Below, piece after piece: positions 4,926-9,861 of a stretch of DNA of 9,861 nucleotides (the stretch's first letter is position 1; every line of letters starts with the position of its first letter). The DNA is taken from assembly GCA_041661585.1 (NCBI GenBank), contig JBAZUC010000029.1:1-9861 (forward strand). The letters are read 5' to 3'. Source of the DNA: JAPLXD01 sp041661585 (GTDB taxonomy: Bacteria; Patescibacteriota; Minisyncoccia; Moranbacterales; UBA11712). A program made the position numbers and the translations under genes. Below the pieces are notes generated by a model. That model ran no database searches. It saw only the letters and a program-made list of their open reading frames with translations, and was not told the origin of the DNA.

Positions 4926-6845
4926 ATGAGTAAAATTCTAGGCATAGACCTGGGCACAACGAACAGTGCCATGGCGGTGGTTGAAGCCGGGTCGCCAAAA
5001 ATAGTTGAAAACAAAGAAGGGGCGCGAACAACGCCTTCAATGGTTGCGATCTCAAAATCAGGAGAAAGACTGGTCGGCCTTTTGGCCAAGCGCCAAGCCG
5101 TCACCAATCCGGAAAGTACTTTGTTTTCCATCAAGCGCCTCATTGGGCGCAGATTTTCCGACGAAGAGGTGCAAAGAGACGTGAAATTGATGCCGTACTC
5201 GATCGTGAAGGCCAATGGCGGCGTGAAAATAAAAATGGGGGACAAAGAATATACTCCGCAGGAAATTTCGGCCATGATCCTTGGGAAGTTGAAAGCCGAT
5301 GCGGAAGCCAAGCTTGGCGAAACGATCACAGAAGCGGTCATCACTGTTCCGGCCTATTTCGACGACTCGCAGAGGAAAGCGACGATCGAAGCGGGAGAAA
5401 TTGCCGGCCTTACCGTGAAAAGAATCATCAACGAACCGACGGCGGCGGCTCTTGCCTATGGTTTCGACAAGAAAAAGAACGAAAAAATAGCGGTCTATGA
5501 CTTGGGCGGCGGAACTTTTGATATCTCCATTCTCGAAGTGGGGGATGACACTGTGGAAGTGAAGTCCACCAATGGAGATACACATCTCGGAGGAGATGAT
5601 TTTGATCAAACAATCATCAATTGGATCTTGGATGAATTCAAAAAAGACCAAGGAGTCGATCTTTCCAAAGACAGCTTGGCTCTTCAGCGCATCAAGGAAG
5701 CGGCCGAAAAAGCGAAAATTGAACTTTCAACCGCGCAAGAAACAGAAATCAACCAGCCTTTCATCACATCGGATGCGAGCGGGCCAAAGCATATGGTCAT
5801 GAAGCTGACGCGGGCGAAAATGGAAGAATTGATCGGAGATCTGGTGGAAAAAACTCTCGAACCTTGCAAAAAAGCTCTCGCCGACGCGAAACTTTCGGCG
5901 AGTGACATCAATGAAGTGGTGATGGTCGGCGGAATGACAAGGATGCCTTTGGTTCTGGCGACAGTTGAGAAATTTTTCGGAAAAAAACCGAACGCGACTG
6001 TCAATCCGGATGAAGTTGTGGCTCTTGGCGCGGCGATTCAGGGCGGTGTGCTTTCGGGCGACGTGAAAGATGTTCTTTTGCTCGACGTGACGCCTCTCAC
6101 GCTCGGAATCGAGACTATGGGAGCGGTGCGTACGCCCCTTATCAATCGCAACACGACTGTTCCAACCTCAAAGTCACAAGTATTCTCGACCGCGGCTGAC
6201 AATCAGCCCAGCGTTGAAATTCACGTGCTTCAGGGCGAAAGAGAAATGGCGGTCGACAACAAAACTCTTGGGCGGTTCATGCTTGATGGAATTCCGCCTT
6301 CTCCGCGTGGTGTTCCGCAAATCGAAGTGTCTTTTGACATCGACGCGAACGGAATATTGAGTGTGAAAGCCAAAGACAAGGCGACCGGAAAAGAGCAGTC
6401 GATCCGCATTGAAGCTTCAACCGGACTTTCCAAAGAAGAAGTGGAAAAAATGGCCAAAGATGCCGAAGCTCACGCGGAAGAGGACAAAAAGAAAAAAGAA
6501 GCGGTCGAAGCGCGCAATTTGGCCGATACATTGGTTTATACAACTGAAAAAGCTTTGCGCGAATCGGGCGAAAAGATCGCTGAAGAAAAGAAAAAGCCGG
6601 TTCAAGAAAAAATCGAAGCCTTGAAGAAAGTGAAAGACGACGAGGATATCGAAGCGATCAAGAAAGCGACCGAAGAACTTTCGCAAGAAGCGCAAAAGAT
6701 CGGACAGGAGCTTTATGCGGCGGCCCAAGCTGCAGACAAGACAAAAGCTGGCGAAGCTAAACCCGAAGAAAAGAAAGACGAAAGCAAAAAAGAACCTGAA
6801 GCAAAAGAAGGCGAAGTTGTTGATGAAAAAGAAAAAAAAGAGTAA
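4926..6845 (+). CDS. dnaK: Hsp70 chaperone DnaK
   Basis: ATP-dependent cytosolic chaperone, 639 residues, full length. The nucleotide-binding domain opens with ILGIDLGTTNSA, has IINEPTAAALAYG around 163-175, the phosphate-2 loop DLGGGTFDIS from 192 (Thr197 is the usual autophosphorylated position) and VVMVGGMTRMP. The interdomain linker DVLLLDVTPLTLG begins at residue 382, followed by the substrate-binding domain (ETMGAVRTPLI, FSTAADNQPSVEIHVLQGERE). A helical lid and a Lys/Glu-rich tail complete it; the tail ends GEVVDEKEKKE instead of at a bare EEVD-like end. The 44-bp gap after the grpE stop is almost pure AT with no recognisable promoter or Shine-Dalgarno, so it is probably read from the hrcA promoter. 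Confidence 0.99.
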   Translation: MSKILGIDLGTTNSAMAVVEAGSPKIVENKEGARTTPSMVAISKSGERLVGLLAKRQAVTNPESTLFSIKRLIGRRFSDEEVQRDVKLMPYSIVKANGGVKIKMGDKEYTPQEISAMILGKLKADAEAKLGETITEAVITVPAYFDDSQRKATIEAGEIAGLTVKRIINEPTAAALAYGFDKKKNEKIAVYDLGGGTFDISILEVGDDTVEVKSTNGDTHLGGDDFDQTIINWILDEFKKDQGVDLSKDSLALQRIKEAAEKAKIELSTAQETEINQPFITSDASGPKHMVMKLTRAKMEELIGDLVEKTLEPCKKALADAKLSASDINEVVMVGGMTRMPLVLATVEKFFGKKPNATVNPDEVVALGAAIQGGVLSGDVKDVLLLDVTPLTLGIETMGAVRTPLINRNTTVPTSKSQVFSTAADNQPSVEIHVLQGEREMAVDNKTLGRFMLDGIPPSPRGVPQIEVSFDIDANGILSVKAKDKATGKEQSIRIEASTGLSKEEVEKMAKDAEAHAEEDKKKKEAVEARNLADTLVYTTEKALRESGEKIAEEKKKPVQEKIEALKKVKDDEDIEAIKKATEELSQEAQKIGQELYAAAQAADKTKAGEAKPEEKKDESKKEPEAKEGEVVDEKEKKE

Positions 6846-6854
6846 AATACAATC

Positions 6855-7895
6855 GTGAACAAAAATAAAATTTTTGCTTATTCCGTTCTGGCGTTGAACG
6901 TGGTCGCGGCTTGGATCAGCTGGTGGGTTTTGGCCGGCTCCATTTCGGGAACAATGCAGCACATCTGGCTTTTTCCGGTGCTGGCTTTCAGCGCATGGGG
7001 AATTGCCTTCACGCTCACGGCGATATTCGTGAAAAACAAAATGTATATCCATTTGAGCTTTCTGGCGGGGGCGATCGGATATCCATTTTTTCTCGGACTG
7101 GGTCTTTCTCTTTTGGGACTGATCCTCGCCATGCTCCTTTTGATCTTCACGGAAATTCAGGCAAAAAAAGAGATTGCGCGGGGCATAACGATCAATTTCT
7201 ATCAGCTTGTCAGCCATACGCTGAAATATTTCGTGACGGCTGTCTGCATTTTGATTGCCGTGGCCTACTATTTTTCGATCACGGAAAAGTCTGTCGCGCC
7301 CTCCGCAACATTTCTGGAAGCAAAAACTCTTGAAATGGAAATGGATTGGGGACTCAAGGCGGCTGGATTTGTTCTTTCGGATGAAAAAAAGAGCATGCTT
7401 GATGACATTTCAAGCGGTGTGACAGTCGATGAATTTCTCTCGAAAAACTTTCCGCCAGAGGCGGATCAGCCTTTGGCTGATGTGAAAGAAAGCTCCGCTG
7501 GCAACATTATGCCTGAAAGCCCAACGGATGCGACCAAGATCATCGGCAACGCGGCGGCCGGCAAAATAAAAGAAGAAATGCTGGCGAAGTCGAAAAAAGA
7601 TCTGTCAAAGCAGCTTGGAGTGAATGTGGTCGGCGAGCAGCCGATGAAAAACGTGCTGATGGCGTATATCGACAAAACAGAAAGGGGATTCTTTGAATAT
7701 TCGGGAACGGACAAATTCTATATCCCCATCATTCTCGCCGCCGGAATATTTTTGACGGCGCGGATATTGGGAACATTGGTGGATATATTTTTGGGTCTGT
7801 TTATTCTCGGAATCATCAAACTGCTTCGAATGTCCGGCATTATTCAAGTAAATCGAGAGCAGAAAGAAGCGGCAGTGATTGAGTATAGCGTGTGA
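6855..7895 (+). CDS. Unknown multi-span membrane protein between dnaK and dnaJ
   Basis: I do not recognise this 346-residue protein. It starts with GTG at 6855, nine bases after the dnaK stop, without a clear Shine-Dalgarno. Hydrophobic segments suggest about five N-terminal membrane helices (about 9-29, 38-58, 64-80, 82-102, 118-140), then a soluble region of about 140 residues (about 145-285) rich in Asp, Glu, Lys and Ala with no motif I know, then two more helices (about 289-309 and 311-328) and a short polar tail. The soluble part includes a low-complexity Pro/Glu/Asp stretch (FPPEADQPLADV) and possible amphipathic helices. Its place between dnaK and dnaJ suggests co-transcription, but no chaperone function can be inferred from that. 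A lineage-specific envelope protein is the cautious reading. Confidence 0.85.
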   Translation: MNKNKIFAYSVLALNVVAAWISWWVLAGSISGTMQHIWLFPVLAFSAWGIAFTLTAIFVKNKMYIHLSFLAGAIGYPFFLGLGLSLLGLILAMLLLIFTEIQAKKEIARGITINFYQLVSHTLKYFVTAVCILIAVAYYFSITEKSVAPSATFLEAKTLEMEMDWGLKAAGFVLSDEKKSMLDDISSGVTVDEFLSKNFPPEADQPLADVKESSAGNIMPESPTDATKIIGNAAAGKIKEEMLAKSKKDLSKQLGVNVVGEQPMKNVLMAYIDKTERGFFEYSGTDKFYIPIILAAGIFLTARILGTLVDIFLGLFILGIIKLLRMSGIIQVNREQKEAAVIEYSV

Positions 7896-7901
7896 TGTAT
7901 C

Positions 7902-7982
7902 ACGTATTATGTATAATGTATAAAGTATTCGGAAATTCCAGATACATAATACTTTATACTTGATACATGATACGTATTTTTT
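7902..7982 (+). repeat. Long AT-rich hairpin followed by a T-run, directly before dnaJ
   Basis: Arms 7902-7929 and 7948-7975 are 28 bp each and pair with only three mismatches around an 18-nt loop, which contains its own GGAAATTCC palindrome. The arms are built from the words GTAT/ATAC. Six T's (7977-7982) follow, then the dnaJ ATG at 7983. The layout resembles an intrinsic terminator or attenuator that would lower dnaJ relative to dnaK, but the stem is so AT-rich that an intergenic repeat element is equally likely. There is no Shine-Dalgarno for dnaJ. Confidence 0.75.
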
Positions 7983-9083
7983 ATGTCCAAAGACTATTAT
8001 AATACTCTCGGCGTTGGCAAAGAGGCGTCCGATGAGGAAATAAAAAAGGCCTATCGAAAATTGGCGCATCAACATCATCCGGACAAAACCGGCGGAGATG
8101 AGGCGAAGTTCAAGGAAGTGAACGAGGCCTATCAGGTGCTTTCCGACAAAGAAAAGCGCAATCAATATGACCAATATGGCCAGACTTTTGAACAAGCCCA
8201 ATCGCAAGGGGGCGGCTTTTCCGGTTTCGACGGTTTTCGCGATTTTTCTTCCTATGCCGAAGGATTTGATTTCAATTTTGGCGGAAAACAAGGGGGATTT
8301 TCTGATATTTTTGGCGATATTTTCGAACAAGCCGGCTTTGGAGGTGGTAGTAGAAGAACGCGGGCGGCGCGTGGCGAGGATATCCAAGTTGACGTCGAGA
8401 TCACTTTTGCCCAAATGGCCGAAGGGGTTGAAAAAGAAGTTGAACTCTATAAAAGCGTGAAATGCGCGCGTTGCGAAGGCGAGGGTGTTGAGCCGGGGAG
8501 CAAAAAAGTGGAATGCGCGAAATGCCAGGGTGAAGGGCAGATTCGAACGGCGCGGCGGACGATTTTGGGAACATTTCAGCAAACGAGCGTTTGCCCGGAT
8601 TGCCAGGGAGAAGGAAAGGTTCCGGAAAAGAAATGCAAAAAATGCGGCGGGGACGGACGAGTGCGCGAATATGAAAAAATAAAAATAAAAATCCCAGCCG
8701 GCATCAAAAACGGGCAGACCATTCGACTTGAAAACAGCGGCGAAGCGGGGGAGAAAGGCGGCGAAGCGGGGGACCTCTATGTCAATATCCATGTCGAATC
8801 GGACAAAAGATTTGAAAGAAAAGAGGATGATATCCATTCGGAAGCTAAGGTATCTTTTTCGCAGGCGGCGCTCGGGGACAAAATCGCGGTCGAAACAATC
8901 GGCGGCGCCGTGTTGCTGAAAATTCCCGCCGGAACGCAATCAGGAGAAATTTTTCGCCTCAAAGGTCACGGAGTGAAGCACCTTTCGCGCTTTGGACATG
9001 GTGATCAGTATGTTAAAATACAAGTAGCGACGCCCACGAATTTGAGTCGCGGAGAAAAAGAAATTTTCGAGAAATTAAAATAA
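7983..9083 (+). CDS. dnaJ: DnaJ co-chaperone (Hsp40, type I)
   Basis: Stimulates the DnaK ATPase and delivers unfolded clients. The 366-residue protein has the full type I layout. The J domain (1-70) has the catalytic HPD at 32-34. A Gly/Phe-rich region (about 75-125; GGGFSGFDGF, GGFSDIFGDIF) follows. The zinc domain has all four CxxCxGxG repeats starting at Cys161, Cys178, Cys204 and Cys218, giving two zinc sites. The C-terminal substrate-binding domains include IKIPAGIKNGQTIRL and LKIPAGTQSGEIFRLKGHGV. It starts at the ATG at 7983, immediately after a T-run, with no Shine-Dalgarno. It closes the hrcA-grpE-dnaK-dnaJ series, interrupted only by the membrane-protein gene. Confidence 0.99.
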   Translation: MSKDYYNTLGVGKEASDEEIKKAYRKLAHQHHPDKTGGDEAKFKEVNEAYQVLSDKEKRNQYDQYGQTFEQAQSQGGGFSGFDGFRDFSSYAEGFDFNFGGKQGGFSDIFGDIFEQAGFGGGSRRTRAARGEDIQVDVEITFAQMAEGVEKEVELYKSVKCARCEGEGVEPGSKKVECAKCQGEGQIRTARRTILGTFQQTSVCPDCQGEGKVPEKKCKKCGGDGRVREYEKIKIKIPAGIKNGQTIRLENSGEAGEKGGEAGDLYVNIHVESDKRFERKEDDIHSEAKVSFSQAALGDKIAVETIGGAVLLKIPAGTQSGEIFRLKGHGVKHLSRFGHGDQYVKIQVATPTNLSRGEKEIFEKLK

Positions 9084-9091
9084 AAATTAAG

Positions 9092-9175
9092 ATTACGAAT
9101 TACGAATCTCGTACGAATATACCAATACATGGAATTCGTAATTCGTATATTCGTAGAGCGAAGCGTATTCGTAAT
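9092..9175. repeat. Intergenic inverted repeats of TACGAAT / ATTCGTA words
   Basis: A perfect 14-bp inverted repeat joins 9094-9107 (TACGAATTACGAAT) with 9134-9147. Further pairings join 9112-9120 with 9147-9155 and 9092-9100 with 9167-9175. The whole dnaJ-to-next-gene gap (about 106 bp) is made of this one 7-bp word in both directions, with no recognisable promoter. It is similar in style to, but different in sequence from, the repeat before dnaJ. Confidence 0.8.
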
Positions 9176-9189
9176 TTGTAAAGAAAAAC

Positions 9190-9687
9190 ATGAACCTCAA
9201 TAATCTTCTTGGCAACATTGGAATCAAAAGCAATTTGGCGGGCGACGTGTCTTTTTTGATTTTGTTTGTTTTGATCAGTGTCGTTCTTTCATTCGTGCTC
9301 GGGAAACATCGGATTTTGGTTTCGCTTCTCGGGGTCTATGTCGCCTATGCGGTTGTGAGCTTTGCCAATTTCGATTTCACGCGCGAACCGCAAGCCAAAG
9401 CATTGTTTTTTCTCACGGCTTTAGTGGGCTTCATTGTGATGTTCTCACGAATCATCCGAGGGAGCGTTTCGGGACACGGCCCAATGCTCATTGTGAAATT
9501 GGCCATTGGCACGGCGGTCGTGATCGGCCTTTCGCTCTCGATTGTTTTGAATTGGTACTCAACAAAAGAATTGGCGGATGTCATCACCCCGGGCGTGAAG
9601 TCATATTTCACGGGCGATTTGTACAAATTTCTCTGGGCGATTGCCCCGCTTGCGTATTTGGCGGTGGTTAGGAAAAGGATTGACTGA
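9190..9687 (+). CDS. Unknown small membrane protein
   Basis: A 165-residue protein of unrecognised family. Hydrophobic segments suggest four membrane helices: about 20-37 (VSFLILFVLISVVLSFVL), 42-58 (ILVSLLGVYVAYAVVSF), 70-88 (ALFFLTALVGFIVMFSRI) and 100-122 (LIVKLAIGTAVVIGLSLSIVL). A hydrophilic stretch (about 123-145) and a final hydrophobic stretch ending in VVRKRID follow. Basic residues between helices 1 and 2 (GKHR) and after helix 3 (RIIRG) suggest these loops face the cytoplasm. The start is the ATG at 9190 (MNLNNLLGNIG); upstream is AAAGAAAAAC with no real Shine-Dalgarno. Codon style matches the neighbours. It lies 106 bp after dnaJ and 63 bp before a tRNA gene, and no function can be assigned. 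Confidence 0.85.
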   Translation: MNLNNLLGNIGIKSNLAGDVSFLILFVLISVVLSFVLGKHRILVSLLGVYVAYAVVSFANFDFTREPQAKALFFLTALVGFIVMFSRIIRGSVSGHGPMLIVKLAIGTAVVIGLSLSIVLNWYSTKELADVITPGVKSYFTGDLYKFLWAIAPLAYLAVVRKRID

Positions 9688-9693
9688 TTATAT

Positions 9694-9710
9694 AAAATAT
9701 GATATATTTT
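9694..9710 (+). terminator. Weak AT-only hairpin after the 9190-9687 gene
   Basis: AAAATAT (9694-9700) and ATATTTT (9704-9710) pair over 7 bp around GAT, six bases after the stop codon. The arm ends in four T's. The stem has no G-C pair, so it would be a poor terminator; it is noted as the only candidate before the tRNA. Confidence 0.3.
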
Positions 9711-9750
9711 CCAAAGATTGCGTACGCGATTGTGTTTTGAATTTGATCTC

Positions 9751-9821
9751 GGGTCGTTAGCTCAGTAGGTACCCGCCCGAACGTACCGACGTTCGGTACG
9801 GGCGGGGAGCAGTGGCCTTTT
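9751..9821 (+). tRNA. tRNA-Lys(UUU), 5' part only, with a D-loop insertion
   Basis: The acceptor strand GGGTCGT (9751-9757), TA, D-stem GCTC (9760-9763) and D-loop AGTAGGTA (9764-9771) match bacterial tRNA-Lys almost base for base. A 35-nt hairpin (9772-9806) interrupts, after which the tRNA resumes perfectly with GAGC (9807-9810), A26, anticodon stem GTGGC (9812-9816), C32, U33 and anticodon TTT (9819-9821). From 9822 the sequence departs from tRNA: the expected AA plus the stem partner GCCAC/T is absent in the remaining 40 bases. The T arm, variable loop and acceptor 3' strand are not in the window. It is either an intron-containing tRNA gene or a broken copy. Confidence 0.82.
9772..9806 (+). 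repeat. 35-nt GC-rich palindromic hairpin inserted in the tRNA D-loop
   Basis: Outer arms CCCGCCCG (9772-9779) and CGGGCGGG (9799-9806) pair perfectly over 8 bp. Inner TACCG (9784-9788) and CGGTA (9794-9798) add 5 bp with a 4-nt AACG bulge and an ACGTT loop. An alternative inner hairpin pairs GAACG with CGTTC. Deleting exactly these 35 bases restores a canonical D-arm (GCTC-AGTAGGTA-GAGC). The strong GC bias contrasts with the AT-rich surroundings, which suggests a discrete inserted element. Confidence 0.88.
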
Positions 9822-9861
9822 GTTTATGTATACAGTTTATGTACTGGAAGACAAAAATAAA
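9822..9861 (+). other. Possible start of a tRNA intron (group I-like), cut by the window end
   Basis: Immediately after anticodon base U36 the sequence becomes AT-rich, non-tRNA sequence. GGAAG at 9846-9850 can pair with the 5' exon end CTTTT (9817-9821), ending in U-G wobbles, as a group I P1 helix with its internal guide would require. Only 40 bases are visible and no core elements (P3-P8) can be checked. Pseudogene or truncated tRNA are alternatives. Confidence 0.35.

Noticed and set aside
6417..7217. 266-codon open frame on the minus strand
   Set aside because: Mirror of the Lys/Glu-rich dnaK tail, giving poly-Phe runs; no family features.
7605..8939. 444-codon open frame on the minus strand
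   Set aside because: It lies antisense to dnaJ and the upstream membrane-protein gene, has a Phe/Arg-rich, low-quality composition, and contradicts the clear DnaJ reading.
9092..9175. CRISPR array
   Set aside because: Repeats are 7-14 bp, run in both orientations and lack regular unique spacers; no cas genes nearby.

Overview
The window looks like bacterial chromosome from the Candidate Phyla Radiation (Patescibacteria, probably Parcubacteria-like). This is inferred from gene style, not proven. Genes are tightly packed, several starts have no Shine-Dalgarno and at least one promoter looks leaderless. HrcA is shortened, small membrane proteins resemble nothing I recognise, and intergenic gaps are full of short AT-rich inverted and tandem repeats. 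TGA is used as stop (corA, yidD), so the code is the standard one and not the UGA-glycine code.

Minus-strand half (1-2898, read right to left): corA-like Mg2+ channel gene, then a promoter, a complete T-box riboswitch, cysK (cysteine synthase) and the start of cysS (cysteinyl-tRNA synthetase, running off the window). The T-box bulge reads UGGA, which fits the U discriminator of tRNA-Cys. Uncharged tRNA-Cys would therefore switch on cysteine synthesis and probably cysteine charging. A 138-bp inverted-repeat element lies between cysK and cysS, and one arm covers the cysS start codon.

A 14-bp gap separates the divergent corA and yidD genes. It holds a near-palindromic extended -10 element that reads well on both strands and places both ATGs exactly at the expected transcription start.

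Plus-strand half (2913-9687): yidD, then a heat-shock cluster: consensus promoter plus CIRCE operator, hrcA, a Nudix-GrpE fusion gene, dnaK, an unknown multi-span membrane protein, dnaJ, and another unknown small membrane protein. HrcA would repress through CIRCE, while GrpE, DnaK and DnaJ form the Hsp70 cycle. The fusion of a Nudix hydrolase domain to the nucleotide-exchange factor GrpE is the most unusual protein here.

Right edge (9751-9861): the 5' half of tRNA-Lys(UUU), nearly identical in its first part to the classical bacterial sequence. A 35-nt GC-rich hairpin is inserted exactly at the D-loop/D-stem junction, and the tRNA sequence stops directly after the anticodon, where an intron (possibly group I) may begin. 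No stretch over 300 bases lacks a gene.
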